Numbered from the stretch's first letter, positions 26,319 through 36,190 are shown. The stretch is 64,000 bases of DNA from Mucilaginibacter gossypiicola (GCF_900110105.1 NZ_FOCL01000012.1:105721-169720); one strand, 5' to 3'. Made by a program: numbers and translations. The notes: generated by a model from the letters alone, not told the origin.

Positions 26319-27212
26319 ATGAAACATTTTACTCTTCTGCTTTTTCTATCCTTTATTACTATTTCCGTTACAGCCCAAACAAAACTATCTGATAAAGATT
26401 TTAACAACCTGATAGCCTTAGGCGAACTTTATTCGCACAACAACATGTGTACAGGCGCTGAATTTGCCAAAAAAGTAAAAACGCTGAAAACGCCGGTTTT
26501 AGATCATATCATTGAAAACATGATTGCCACTGGCAAACAAGACAGTTCCACTATCCAAAAAAGCATTTTTCAAAGGCCTAACACTAATGAATTAAAGCTT
26601 TGGTATGTTATAAGAGAAATACATTATAATCGTGTTGATACTTCCAGAAAATCATTACCCGATGAGGCTGTAGCACGCAAAATACTTAACGAAAACATCG
26701 ATGAACGATGGCTGCTTGATAACTATTACTATTTTGCCCGCGAAGGCCTCAGCATGTATTTTAATGAAGCAGACCTAAGCCATTTTAATTTCAACCTGGA
26801 TGATTTTGGATTAAAGGATGACACCGAAAAAGCCATTTTCTTTTATAATCTCATCGATGCGCTGGCCAACGGCCGTTTTAGAGTGCTCAGCTATTTAAAG
26901 AAACCCGATAAGCTGAGCGCGGTCTCTGCCAGAATGCCCATGTTTAACGGTAAGCCATATTATTATTACTCCAATCTGGATATTCCGGACTTTGATTACA
27001 TTGGTTACAACAAATCTAAATCTTATCAAAAACAAAACGCAGACATGCTGATCAATACACTTTTGATCCATTTTTCAAATCTGGCCTCAACAGGCGATAA
27101 ATTTCATGCGCGGGAATTGTATTTCAACTCCATTTTACACAAGCCGGAGTTTTTCAAATACAGCCAGTCAAAAGAAACCCTGCAAACACTCTACGATCAA
27201 AGCAATAAATGA
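26319..27212 (+). CDS. Secreted protein of unknown function, 297 aa
   Basis: A signal peptide (residues 1-19, ending VTAQ) precedes a helical-looking domain with no family I recognise. The central part has ENIDERWLLDNYYYFAREGL and a tyrosine run (KPYYYYSNLDIPDFDY). A TATCTTTA -7-like box is about 28 bp before the start. The stop overlaps the next start by 4 bp (ATGA), so it forms a two-gene operon with the lipoprotein downstream; the two are likely functionally linked. Confidence 0.7.
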   Translation: MKHFTLLLFLSFITISVTAQTKLSDKDFNNLIALGELYSHNNMCTGAEFAKKVKTLKTPVLDHIIENMIATGKQDSSTIQKSIFQRPNTNELKLWYVIREIHYNRVDTSRKSLPDEAVARKILNENIDERWLLDNYYYFAREGLSMYFNEADLSHFNFNLDDFGLKDDTEKAIFFYNLIDALANGRFRVLSYLKKPDKLSAVSARMPMFNGKPYYYYSNLDIPDFDYIGYNKSKSYQKQNADMLINTLLIHFSNLASTGDKFHARELYFNSILHKPEFFKYSQSKETLQTLYDQSNK

Positions 27213-27763
27213 AAGCCACTTTCATTGCCATGTTAATGGTACTAACCCTATTTGCCTGCCAGTTAAAGCAAGAAAAAGCACCTGTTTTAAAACACGTAAT
27301 TGTACACCCCTATTTTTTTGAAAACCAGGAATGTAAAGTTTGCGATACCTGTACCACACAGATACTTGCTCTTCATGAAGAGGCAACTGATAGTGGGGAC
27401 GTACTTGTTGACAGCGGGATCGTTTATATTCCGGTACGTGTGGCCAATAAAATAATACGACAACTCGATTCGCTAAAAAAAGCATATAAACCTAATCCTA
27501 TTTTCGGGAAAGAAATTTACAATCAATTTGACTACGGTGATATAAATTTCATTAATGGTAAAGCCGACTTTATAAAACTTTGGAAAGACACCGTAAACTT
27601 TAGCGACCTCGATCAGCCTTACCGCCTGCAATGTAAAATTGTTGACAGCTATGTAACACAGGAAGGCTTTCCCCGGCTTTTACTCAGAATGGGAAAAGCT
27701 ACGGCCGTAAGGAAAGGGTATATAAAAAAGATGGAAAAAGAAAGGGCAGCTAAGTTTAGATAA
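27209..27763 (+). CDS. Predicted lipoprotein, 184 aa, unknown function
   Basis: The N-terminus is a lipoprotein signal with lipobox LFAC, so Cys17 would be acylated. The mature protein has a CKVCDTC cluster near residue 50, suggesting a metal or disulfide site, then an unremarkable mixed domain ending in a basic tail. It overlaps the preceding secreted-protein gene by 4 bp. No family recognised. Confidence 0.68.
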   Translation: MKATFIAMLMVLTLFACQLKQEKAPVLKHVIVHPYFFENQECKVCDTCTTQILALHEEATDSGDVLVDSGIVYIPVRVANKIIRQLDSLKKAYKPNPIFGKEIYNQFDYGDINFINGKADFIKLWKDTVNFSDLDQPYRLQCKIVDSYVTQEGFPRLLLRMGKATAVRKGYIKKMEKERAAKFR

Positions 27764-27867
27764 GTAAAACCAAATGTGGGAACACAAGCCAATACTTGTT
27801 CTTTATTTTAGCTCGTGACTCCAGAAATAGCAAAGAAGATTAAAATATCAAAATCTCCAACACCGCA

Positions 27868-29025
27868 TTAAGGCAACTTATTACCTTGCCATTTAAGCAA
27901 AACTTTGTCTCTGAGCTTTAACGATGGTTTTTCAACGGCGTATCTTAACACCAATGCCCCGGCCACACTGCTTATAATACAGCACAACATCATGAGGCTG
28001 CTGTTTTTATCCATACCTGCTGCCGATAACAGGTTTTGCGTAAGGTGGATCATGAGCTTGTGAGTAAGATAAATGCCATAAGAGAGCGTAGCGATTTGCA
28101 TGGTGATTGTTGACTTGAGCTTATAAAGTATATTACCAGGACTCACTGCAGCAGCCACAACCAACCCATATCCTGCCGAAATTAACGGAAAACCCCACAT
28201 GGTAGTGTTAAAGCTGGCTTGTGGTGTAGCTACAAAATAAGAAGCTATCAAAATTGCAAAACCCGTTAACATCAATACGTGGTTGTATTTGCCGGCTTTA
28301 GCCTTTATGTGTGGATAGAAAGTATAAATCCCGGCTATGCTCACTCCTATGAGCAAGCCATCGAGGCGATTGTAGGTTGGATAATAAATAAACTCGTTCC
28401 ACACAGCGCCTATGCCATCCCCGGATAATTGAGGCTCAATAAAATATTGCCAGCCTGCATACCTTATCACGAAACCACTAATAAATAAAGCTGCAATCAG
28501 GTATATAGCTTTTTTGCCGGCTTTCAAATAGTTGAATAAGCAAAAGGTTAATGGCAGTATTAAGTAAAATTGCTCTTCTACACATAACGACCACGCATGA
28601 GTAAAAGTACCGGTTTGACGCAGGTCGAGCCCAAAATTGAAAGTGAAAGTCAGGTATTTCCACAGGGCCGCAAAATGTTCGCGTTCGCGCAAATATGGCA
28701 CTAAGGCATACAGGGCAATAACAACCAGATATGGCGGAATGATCCTGAAAAAACGTTTGATAAAAAACTCCTTTATAGCTATGCTTTTACCCCTGGCTAC
28801 AGTATTGAAAAGCTGCCCGGCAATCAAAAAGCCGCTCAAAACAAAAAACAAGTCGACACCCGTCCATCCAAAACTTCCGATTTTATTTTCCCATTCCGGG
28901 TGACCGTAAAACTGGTAATGGAATAAAAACACAAACACAATGGCAAAAGCACGTAAATGATCGAGGCCCGAAAGTTTATGTTTGCCGGATATATCCAGGC
29001 CGACAGCAGATGTAGAGATCGACAT
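27868..29025 (-). CDS. Acyltransferase family 3 membrane protein (OafA/YrhL type)
   Basis: A 385-residue polytopic inner-membrane protein with about ten helices. The N-terminus carries the acyltransferase-3 motif DHLRAFAIVFVFLFHY with the catalytic-type histidine, followed by DLFFVLSGFLI and the FFIKRFFRIIPPYLV block. Such enzymes O-acylate surface sugars, peptidoglycan or lipids; the acceptor cannot be told. It stands alone, with repeat-filled DNA upstream. Confidence 0.88.
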   Translation of the reverse strand: MSISTSAVGLDISGKHKLSGLDHLRAFAIVFVFLFHYQFYGHPEWENKIGSFGWTGVDLFFVLSGFLIAGQLFNTVARGKSIAIKEFFIKRFFRIIPPYLVVIALYALVPYLREREHFAALWKYLTFTFNFGLDLRQTGTFTHAWSLCVEEQFYLILPLTFCLFNYLKAGKKAIYLIAALFISGFVIRYAGWQYFIEPQLSGDGIGAVWNEFIYYPTYNRLDGLLIGVSIAGIYTFYPHIKAKAGKYNHVLMLTGFAILIASYFVATPQASFNTTMWGFPLISAGYGLVVAAAVSPGNILYKLKSTITMQIATLSYGIYLTHKLMIHLTQNLLSAAGMDKNSSLMMLCCIISSVAGALVLRYAVEKPSLKLRDKVLLKWQGNKLP

Positions 29026-29146
29026 TAATTATGTGGAGATTTACGTCGTAATCTATTGATTTTTATTTGCTGATCGATGTCGATCCTGGTTTATAGTAAG
29101 AATATTACGTTATTTCTGTTTGGGAACGGGGGATAAGGATATATTT

Positions 29147-29457
29147 AGCCTGTGGTCGGTGTTCTCGCCGCAGGAGTTTGGAAGATGCGGGTCAATTAAA
29201 AATGTTGGTTTAAAAAGCCATGTCATTGCGAGGAGGTACGACGAAGCAATCTCGTAGCTATACAGAGCGGACATGCATTGGCTACGAGATTGCCGCGCTA
29301 CGCTCGCAATGACATATTTTTTTTAAGAGATAATTTCATCTTCCGAACACTTGTCGTGTTTTTACCGCACCATTCTTAAACCTCTAAATTTAACATTCCC
29401 TACATTAAACATTGGGCAATAAATCATGTGGTACGGTGAAAACACCGACCACAGGCT
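29147..29457. mobile_element. MITE-like element with 24-bp terminal inverted repeats
   Basis: The left end AGCCTGTGGTCGGTGTTCTC (plus GCCG) and the complement of the right end agree at 22 of 24 positions. The 311-bp interior has no transposase. A copy of the CATTGCGAG palindrome sits inside it. Confidence 0.6.
29220..29315. repeat. Palindromic repeat family 'CATTGCGAG', copy 2
   Basis: ATGTCATTGCGAG at the left and CTCGCAATGACAT at the right; a second inner pair is CTCGTAGCTA / GGCTACGAG. This is the longer subtype ending ATGTC. Confidence 0.85.
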
Positions 29458-29537
29458 TAAGGGAGGGAATCGCACGTGCCCTTCCCTTTTTCTTTCTTCT
29501 TTTCTTGCCTCTTGTATCTTACCGTCTTGGCTCTCCC

Positions 29538-31619
29538 CTAAACTTCCCCCTCTCTCTTCCTCAAAAACCATTCGGTTGATAACAGCAGCAGGATCAATAC
29601 AAACAGCCATTTCATATCTATCAGATCGTTGTAATGTTTATCTTCATAAACTACCGTTTTGATGTTTTCGTTTTTGCGGATCAGATCGGCAAGCTGGCTA
29701 ATTTGTGAAGGTTTGATCATTTGGCCACCGCTTTGTTTGGAGAGGGCGCTAAGCAATGTATGATTGGCAGCACTTTGGCGGGTTTCGAGGTTAAGCGGTT
29801 TTATGGTGAACTGGCCGCTGGCTTTAAACTCCTGCTTTCCGTTTTGGGTTGAGGCGTTGTATGTGTATTCACCAACAGGAAGCGAACCGGCACCCAACTG
29901 GTAACTTTGGCCGGTACGGGTGAACAGGAAGCTGTAATTTTTCCCTGTCGCACTTTTCAGCTCTATTTTTACATCAGGTGTGTTGATGAGCTCAAGCGCG
30001 TCATTATACAGTTCGGCGTTGAGGATCACGTTTTCTCCCTCATCAAATACATTACGTGCCGGGTAAACGCGAAAACGCTGCCGATTGGCATTTGCAGTTA
30101 AATATTGTACAGTTTGACTTAAAAGCTCATCGGTAGCATTCCGGTTGCCATAATTTTGAAATTCGGACAATTGCCAGCGCCAAATCCCTTCGCCTGCAAG
30201 CACAGCTACACGCCTACCAGCCTCATCGCCAAAGGCCAGTAACGGATATGTAGTAACCACAGCGCCAATCTTTTGCTTCAATAAAACCGAAGTGCCGGTA
30301 CCTGTTCCATAACTCCCAAAGGGTGCCACCAACGGCGGGAAAACGGCAATCTTTCTCCTTGCCGAATCAGACAGCGTAAAAGCTGTAAAATCATTCACAG
30401 GCAACGGCATCACCTCCTGTGTTTCGGCCCTTCCTGCACTTATGCGTATGGTGTTTTGTTCGCTGTTAACCGCCTGCAGGTTACTTTGCGAGCCCACTAT
30501 ATACCAAACCGGCGTTTTACTTTTAGCTATAAAATTCTTTATCGGGGCATATTCGCCTGCCGAGATCTGGTATAAAATTACCAAACTATAATCCCCTGGT
30601 TTAATGGTAGCGGCATCGGCGAGAGAACTTGCCTTTACCTCAAAGTTTTTGTTGGTTTCTATAGCTTGTTTAATTACCGTTAAATCGGGGTGCGGACCAT
30701 TATATAACAGCAGCACCTTTTGCTTTGCATCCAATACTTCCACATAAATAGTTTCGGTATTGTTTTGGATCGATAACTCGTTTTTTACAGGTGCAATGCT
30801 AATATTATATTTTCTGAGGCCCTTTTTAGCGGCGTTCAATTTTATGGGAACGATCTTTTTAAAATCGGCACCCGTTACCGGGATGCTTTGAGTATAAACC
30901 TGTTTACCATCTTCAGTAACCGAAATAGCCATGTTTTCACCCTTGCTTTGATAGGCCGTGGCAAGTACCTCTATCACAAAATCGTTCCCTAAAAAAGCCG
31001 TCTTGTTGTAGTTTACATTGCCAATGAGCAGATCGCGTTTGGCAGTGGTATCGCCAAGGGCTACGGTATAGATACTGGTTTTGATATTACGGGCTTCATA
31101 TTGCGGATCGTTCCCCTGGTTGTATAAACCATCGGTAGCCAATATCAGTGCGCCGATGTTTTGGTTAATGAACCTGTCGTTAAGCTGATGCAGCGCCCCT
31201 GCTATATCGGTTTGTTTACCGCCGAAGCTTTTTGAAAAGCCGGGATGCAGGTCTTTATCAAAATTAAACTCCTGTACATCATACTTATCGCCAAGTTCCT
31301 GCTTCAGTTTAGCCAGGTCATCAATAAAGGCAGATGGATTAAAATTCGCTGGTTTAAAAGTGTTTATGGACGATGAATTATCCTGTGCAATAAGTACTAA
31401 AGGTTTTTGCGGCTCATACTTAACCGATTTCACCAAAGGAGATATGAGCAATACCGTTATGAAAAATACGGTTACCGCACGGATAGCAGCCAGTATATAG
31501 CGTAAGTTTTTGTTTAAATCAACCGGCTTGCGGTACATGAGCCAGGCATATGCCAAACCCAGCAATAAGCCGGCAGGCAACCACCATCCCGAAACAGAAC
31601 CCCATGTAAGTGAAAACAT
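29538..31619 (-). CDS. VWA-like membrane protein, Bacteroidota type
   Basis: A 693-residue inner-membrane protein. Two N-terminal helices (about residues 9-26 and 41-62) precede a von Willebrand A-like domain: the MIDAS start is QDNSSSI (DxSxS), and ATDGLYNQG supplies the later TDG aspartate. A long periplasmic region follows, and the C-terminus has one more helix (WLFVLILLLLSTEWFL). This layout recalls BatA/BatB-like proteins and uncharacterised 'VWA domain' proteins. Function is unknown; metal-dependent protein binding at the periplasmic face is plausible. Confidence 0.8.
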   Translation of the reverse strand: MFSLTWGSVSGWWLPAGLLLGLAYAWLMYRKPVDLNKNLRYILAAIRAVTVFFITVLLISPLVKSVKYEPQKPLVLIAQDNSSSINTFKPANFNPSAFIDDLAKLKQELGDKYDVQEFNFDKDLHPGFSKSFGGKQTDIAGALHQLNDRFINQNIGALILATDGLYNQGNDPQYEARNIKTSIYTVALGDTTAKRDLLIGNVNYNKTAFLGNDFVIEVLATAYQSKGENMAISVTEDGKQVYTQSIPVTGADFKKIVPIKLNAAKKGLRKYNISIAPVKNELSIQNNTETIYVEVLDAKQKVLLLYNGPHPDLTVIKQAIETNKNFEVKASSLADAATIKPGDYSLVILYQISAGEYAPIKNFIAKSKTPVWYIVGSQSNLQAVNSEQNTIRISAGRAETQEVMPLPVNDFTAFTLSDSARRKIAVFPPLVAPFGSYGTGTGTSVLLKQKIGAVVTTYPLLAFGDEAGRRVAVLAGEGIWRWQLSEFQNYGNRNATDELLSQTVQYLTANANRQRFRVYPARNVFDEGENVILNAELYNDALELINTPDVKIELKSATGKNYSFLFTRTGQSYQLGAGSLPVGEYTYNASTQNGKQEFKASGQFTIKPLNLETRQSAANHTLLSALSKQSGGQMIKPSQISQLADLIRKNENIKTVVYEDKHYNDLIDMKWLFVLILLLLSTEWFLRKREGEV

Positions 31620-31731
31620 TTGTAGCTATGGTATCATCAGGGCGCAGATCATCCGGCCCAATAAACATTACCTGCAAAATGCGAAATTATTGTGAAACGA
31701 GGGGAATAAGTTTTTCCCATTTAACTAAAAA

Positions 31732-31813
31732 CGTCATTGCGAGGTACGAAGCAATCCCCTACTGTACAGGGCGGACCTGCTAACTGGGGATTGCTTCGTA
31801 CCTCGCAATGACG
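31732..31813. repeat. Palindromic repeat family 'CGTCATTGCGAG', copy 3
   Basis: 82 bp, arms CGTCATTGCGAGGTACGAAG and complement nearly perfect. Same length as copies 1 and 4. Confidence 0.85.
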
Positions 31814-31844
31814 CGTGGTGAAGCTATTTTTAGTATTTTATTTC

Positions 31845-32588
31845 CTACAACATCCCACCGTCAACAGGAATAACCTGTCCGGTGATATAAGCGGCCATAT
31901 CCGATGCCAGGAATACGCAGGCATTGGCTACGTCTTCTGTTTCGCCGGCACGTTTAAGCGGGATGCCCGCTGCCCAGCCTTCAACAACTTTGGGATCCAG
32001 CACTTCGGTCATTTCGGTGCGGATAAAGCCCGGAGCAACCACGTTGGTACGGATATTACGTGAGCCCAGCTCTTTAGCTACCGATTTAGAGAAACCAATG
32101 ATACCTGCTTTTGAAGCGGCATAGTTGGCCTGACCTGCATTACCCTGCACACCTACAACCGAGCTCATGTTAATGAATACACCTTTGCGGTTTTTCATCA
32201 TGATCTTTGAAGCGGCCTTGGTAACGTTGAATATCGATTTCAGGTTTACGTCAAGCACTTCGTCCCAGTTCTCTTCGGTCATGCGCATCAGTAAGCCGTC
32301 TTTAGTGATACCGGCATTGTTAACCACAATATCAAGCGTACCGAAATCAGCAACAATATCGGTGATCAGTTTATCAGCTTCCTCAAATTTGGAAGCATCA
32401 GAACGGTAACCTTTTATTTTAGTACCGAAGCTTTGCAGTTCCTGCTCAAGGGCCTGACCTTTTTCAACTGATGATAAATAAGTGAAAGCTACGTTAGCGC
32501 CATGCTCGGCAAATTTTTCGGCAATCTTACGGCCTATTCCTTTTGACGCGCCGGTAACCAACGCGGTTTTTCCTTCTAATAATTTCAT
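31845..32588 (-). CDS. fabG: 3-oxoacyl-[ACP] reductase
   Basis: NADPH-dependent reductase of the type II fatty-acid elongation cycle. The 247 residues show the Rossmann motif TGASKGIG (12-19), NNAG (90-93), the catalytic Ser143, Tyr156 and Lys160 (in MSSVVG and YAASK), and a PGFIRTEM cofactor loop. Length and C-terminal GQVIPVDGGML are typical of FabG. Other SDR activities cannot be fully excluded, but the match is close. It is monocistronic. Confidence 0.93.
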   Translation of the reverse strand: MKLLEGKTALVTGASKGIGRKIAEKFAEHGANVAFTYLSSVEKGQALEQELQSFGTKIKGYRSDASKFEEADKLITDIVADFGTLDIVVNNAGITKDGLLMRMTEENWDEVLDVNLKSIFNVTKAASKIMMKNRKGVFINMSSVVGVQGNAGQANYAASKAGIIGFSKSVAKELGSRNIRTNVVAPGFIRTEMTEVLDPKVVEGWAAGIPLKRAGETEDVANACVFLASDMAAYITGQVIPVDGGML

Positions 32589-32624
32589 AATTAAAGTATA
32601 TGATTTCAGGGCGGTGAAGTTAGG

Positions 32625-32772
32625 TATTTAGTTGGAAAGTCTAAAGTCCGGAGTTGGAAGTCTTAAGTCAGAAGTTCAAAGTGTTAAGTCTAAAGTCAGT
32701 AAAGAGCAGAACTTAAATTCCCGCAATGATTTCAAGGCTTTGTACTTCCGACTCAGGACTTTAGACTTACTT
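32625..32772. repeat. Inverted 'AGTCTAAAGTCC' repeat
   Basis: Left arm AGTCTAAAGTCCGGAGTTGG and the complement of the right arm ACTCAGGACTTTAGACT agree at 21 of 24 positions over the paired stretch. Degenerate GTC units lie between. Related to the tract at 2668-2812. Confidence 0.6.
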
Positions 32773-33294
32773 CAAATACTCTGCCGGTATCGGGTTATCC
32801 TTACGTTCGCCATCATAAAACCAGGCCAGGATCCAGAAACGGGTGCCGTCGTTAAACAGTTCAATACTATTGATACCCCGTTCTGTTACAGGGCCGTCGA
32901 CCGTGTTGCGCGATTCATAAGTGCTCCACACATGGTAAATGCTGCCAAACTTTTCAACCCGACGGGCTATTTCGCGTTCATCAAAACCGTTTTTTGACAG
33001 TGATGGATCGGCAAGCTTATGGTATTGTTTCAGGGTCATATAGCTGAACTGTTGTTTGCCTTGTTTATCGGTATAACCTGCACCAACATGGGCATTGGCG
33101 ATATGCAGCAGGCTATCGCGCTCATAACTTACTTTTTCGCCTTTTTTAACGGAGACTACACCGTAATAGGCTTTTATGATGCCGTCAAGGGTACTTACAT
33201 TATCGCCGTATTTGGTAATAACCTGCGAATGCGCAGGGAAAGTAACGGCAATACTTATAATAGCAATGAGCAGTGGCAGGATATTCTTTTTCAT
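32767..33294 (-). CDS. Secreted SnoaL/NTF2-like protein
   Basis: A 175-residue protein with a signal peptide (ending AHSQ at about residue 24). The mature domain looks like a single NTF2/SnoaL-like cone fold: an early ITKYGDNVSTLDGIIKAYYG, then GPVTERGINSIELFNDG and RFWILAWFYD strands. Such periplasmic proteins are common in Bacteroidota; no enzyme is assigned. The family call rests on pattern only. Confidence 0.6.
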   Translation of the reverse strand: MKKNILPLLIAIISIAVTFPAHSQVITKYGDNVSTLDGIIKAYYGVVSVKKGEKVSYERDSLLHIANAHVGAGYTDKQGKQQFSYMTLKQYHKLADPSLSKNGFDEREIARRVEKFGSIYHVWSTYESRNTVDGPVTERGINSIELFNDGTRFWILAWFYDGERKDNPIPAEYLK

Positions 33295-33604
33295 GAAGAT
33301 CAGGGTTTTATTAACGATCAGATTTTGATTGAATTAACAAAAAATATCCGGGATAACATAAGGCAAAATAACCATTATTGGTTTTGCGGCAGAAAGGGTG
33401 CACCTACGGAGCAAATTTCTTTTTTGCAAAAATGCTATAAACATGTGACTCCTATGGAGTCGATCTTTCACTACAAACCAAGAGCGTGAACACTAAATGT
33501 ACGGGCAAGGTATATAAATAACAAAAGGCTCCGTAGGAGCCCCATGTTTATAGAAAAATAGATGAGATGCTTTGGCTCCGTAGGTGCCTCCTTATCTACA
33601 TCGA
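33295..33604. repeat. 310-bp region with dispersed 'GGCTCCGTAGG' repeats
   Basis: Four related blocks: GCACCTACGGAGC near 33402, GACTCCTATGGAGTC near 33449, AGGCTCCGTAGGAGCC near 33528, and TGGCTCCGTAGGTGCC near 33574. Blocks two and three are each followed or preceded by AAACATG. No gene. Confidence 0.65.
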
Positions 33605-35965
33605 TTAAAAAGTAGTATTCAACGATACTCCATAAGTCCTCGGGTTACCTAAGTGCGTTGCGCCGAAGTCATAGGCATAATCAATGTATTTTTTGTTGGC
33701 GATGTTGCTCTCCCAGAAAAACAAACCGAACCTTTTGGTGCTTACGCCTACCCTTGCATTAAACTTGCTGTATCCTTTTTGCTCGATCTGATTGGCGAGG
33801 TCAAAATACTGATCGCCAAGGTAGCGCCACTCGCCACGGGCAATCAGCTTTGTTTTCAGCGGACCACCCAGGTCATAGCCATATTGAAGGGCCAGCATGC
33901 TGGTAATGTTTGGTGTGTAAATTTGTTTATTGCCTTTCAAGTTCACTTCTTCGCCATTGCTGCCTACCACTAATGTAGTGTAACGCGCATGGGTATAGCC
34001 GAAATTGTAATCAAACTCCAGACCTTTAATTGGAGTGGCGTTAATTTCGGCCTCGATACCTTTGCTGCTTAACTTACCTGCATTTTTAGTGATGGTGATA
34101 GCATCGGGCAGAACCAGCGTTGGCACCTGCGCATCGGTAACGCGGGTATAAAACGCGGTTACGTTTACACGCAGGCGATTATCTAAAAAGTCGTTTTTTG
34201 AACCTACTTCAAAGTTATTACTATACTCCGGTTTAAAAGAATAAAGCGGCGGAGACGAAGGGTCAGAACCTAACTCGGTGATACCACCGGCGCGGAAACC
34301 ACGGCTGTAAGTAGCAAACAGGTTATTATGTGCCGATACATGGTAAGCCAGGCTCACTTTGGGCGTAAATGCTTTATAGTGTGCGGTTGATGAGGTATCC
34401 GAGCGGGTAACCATTGATTCGCCACCGTTTGGCAAAAACTCGCCCATTATATTTTCTTTTTTGTGTTCGTAATCATAACGCAAACCAGCGGTAACATCAA
34501 ACTGTTCACTAACCGAATAAGTGGCCTGGCCGTAAATGGCTAAACCATAATTCCTGTCGGTATTGGTGTTGATGCTGGTAAAATCACTGATCGGCGAGCC
34601 AACTGCGGCCGCGTCATCGCCAAAATAGGTTCCCTGTTTATTTGGCGCATAATGGTAAAAGCCATAAGTACCGGCTGCCCATTTAAGTTTTGAGGTTGAT
34701 GAGGCAGGCGATGTAAACCTGAACTCCTGGATAGTGGTTTTCACTTTGTTCCATTTACCGCCATAGTTATTTACTATAGAAACCGCATCAATCGGTGAAA
34801 AATCACCATCAATAGGTGTGGTATAATACCTGTTATTTACCTGGTAAGAGGTTTGCGAGGTAAAGTTAAAATCACTGCCACTGTAATTGGCTGTTAAGGA
34901 CGATTGAAAGGTATTATCAATCATTTTGGTAGTAGCATTCTGGTTAACCTCAAACGGATGGCTCAGTGCTTCATCAGGAGAACCCGCCAAGGTGAATGCA
35001 CCGTTATTACGGTTGTTGTAGTTTTTAACATTCAGCGTAAAGGCCAGCTTTGAGGTAGCTAAAAACTTGAGGTAATAGTTGCCTAAAAAATAATGCTGCT
35101 TATCAAAATGGGTATTGTTAAATGTATTGGTGTAAAAACCATTAAAGCCAGAATAGATTCCGGCTACGCCTAAATACAACTTATCTTTTACCAATGGCGC
35201 TTTAATGCCTAAGGTATAACGCTGCTGGTTGTAATTGCCAATGTCGATACCCGCAAAACCACTCAAGGTGTTTGACGGTTGTTTGGTGATCACATTGATA
35301 ACACCGCCGGTAGCATTACGCCCGTAAAGTGTTCCCTGCGGACCGCGCAAAACCTCTATCCTATCCACATCAAGCAATTGCGGAATATAAGTATCCAGCC
35401 CGTATTGGTTTACACCATCAACATAAGTTGCCACAGCCGGATCATACGATGTGGTAACAATACCGCGGATGCCTGTAACCGTACGGCCATCGCCGGGGGC
35501 GCCTGAGTTTAAGTTAGGAACAATAGCGGTGAGGTCTTTCAAATCCCAAAGCCTGTAATCCTGAATTTGTTTGGCCGATAATGTTGAAATACTGAAAGGT
35601 ACCCGCTGGGCCTGTTCTTCTGTTTTTTGGGCCGATACCGTAACTTCATCCAGCTGGTTGCTGGCATCATTCAACTGAATGGTTATCGGGCGACTGGTAC
35701 CGATCATATTCACCGGTATGTTTTTGGCCGCGTAACCAATAGCGCTGATATGCAGTGTATATTTTCCGGTAGTTATATTTTTTAAAACAAACTTTCCGCT
35801 TTTGTCGGCACTGGTTTGGTAGTTGGTATTGAGCAGGTACACAGAAGCGCCTGCAACAGGTTGATTTTTGCTATCGGTAACGGTGCCCGAAAAATCGCCC
35901 GAGGTTTGGCTCCGGGCCGAAAATGCAATAATAATAAGTAGTAATAAAGTAAATAATTTACGCAT
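33605..35965 (-). CDS. TonB-dependent receptor with carboxypeptidase-like N-domain
   Basis: A 786-residue outer-membrane importer. The signal peptide ends ARSQ; next is a carboxypeptidase-regulatory-like beta domain (SGTVTDSKNQPVAGASVYL), the TonB box region, a plug with VDRIEVLRGPQGTLYGRNA, and the barrel ending YGVSLNTTF. The plug sequence belongs to the 'RGPQGTLYGRNATGG' group, which includes siderophore and other small-molecule receptors; substrate unknown. I chose ATG 35965 (MRKLF) over the frame start at 36001, since the 12 extra residues precede a standard signal peptide. Confidence 0.88.
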   Translation of the reverse strand: MRKLFTLLLLIIIAFSARSQTSGDFSGTVTDSKNQPVAGASVYLLNTNYQTSADKSGKFVLKNITTGKYTLHISAIGYAAKNIPVNMIGTSRPITIQLNDASNQLDEVTVSAQKTEEQAQRVPFSISTLSAKQIQDYRLWDLKDLTAIVPNLNSGAPGDGRTVTGIRGIVTTSYDPAVATYVDGVNQYGLDTYIPQLLDVDRIEVLRGPQGTLYGRNATGGVINVITKQPSNTLSGFAGIDIGNYNQQRYTLGIKAPLVKDKLYLGVAGIYSGFNGFYTNTFNNTHFDKQHYFLGNYYLKFLATSKLAFTLNVKNYNNRNNGAFTLAGSPDEALSHPFEVNQNATTKMIDNTFQSSLTANYSGSDFNFTSQTSYQVNNRYYTTPIDGDFSPIDAVSIVNNYGGKWNKVKTTIQEFRFTSPASSTSKLKWAAGTYGFYHYAPNKQGTYFGDDAAAVGSPISDFTSINTNTDRNYGLAIYGQATYSVSEQFDVTAGLRYDYEHKKENIMGEFLPNGGESMVTRSDTSSTAHYKAFTPKVSLAYHVSAHNNLFATYSRGFRAGGITELGSDPSSPPLYSFKPEYSNNFEVGSKNDFLDNRLRVNVTAFYTRVTDAQVPTLVLPDAITITKNAGKLSSKGIEAEINATPIKGLEFDYNFGYTHARYTTLVVGSNGEEVNLKGNKQIYTPNITSMLALQYGYDLGGPLKTKLIARGEWRYLGDQYFDLANQIEQKGYSKFNARVGVSTKRFGLFFWESNIANKKYIDYAYDFGATHLGNPRTYGVSLNTTF

Positions 35966-36190
35966 AAAATAGGTGTATTTAAATGTGTACGGATCACACA
36001 TTGTAATCGATTGTCAATAATAGCAATTGACAAACAATTAACAGCTATCCCGCATAAATATTACTTAAATTTAAGTAATATTTATACAAATTTGAATGAC
36101 GCCGAATCTGATAGCTGAGTAATGTATTAAATTCACATAAACTTCAAAGCTTCGGGTCTGTTTAAAAGTAATTCTTCAAATAAAAAAGAA

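Larger units (their letters stand above)
29026..29537. other. 512-bp intergenic region occupied by a nested repeat element
   Basis: It holds a MITE-like element (29147-29457) with 24-bp ends, which contains a CATTGCGAG palindrome (29220-29315). The remainder is CT-rich near the stop of the VWA-like gene. No ORF fits a gene. Confidence 0.6.

Noticed and set aside
29426..29662. 78- and 82-codon frames on both strands near the VWA-like gene end
   Set aside because: They cover the MITE end and the antisense of the VWA-like gene; composition is not coding.
31624..32650. TTCACCG at the fabG promoter as a member of the 21-bp operator family
   Set aside because: A single TTCACCG occurs on the minus strand near 32612, but no second box lies 21 bp away.
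32632..32997. 121-codon frame on the plus strand
   Set aside because: Starts in the AGTC repeat and then runs antisense to the SnoaL-like gene.
33280..33620. CRISPR-like repeat cluster
   Set aside because: The four GGCTCCGTAGG blocks differ in sequence and their spacing is irregular; no spacers of constant length.
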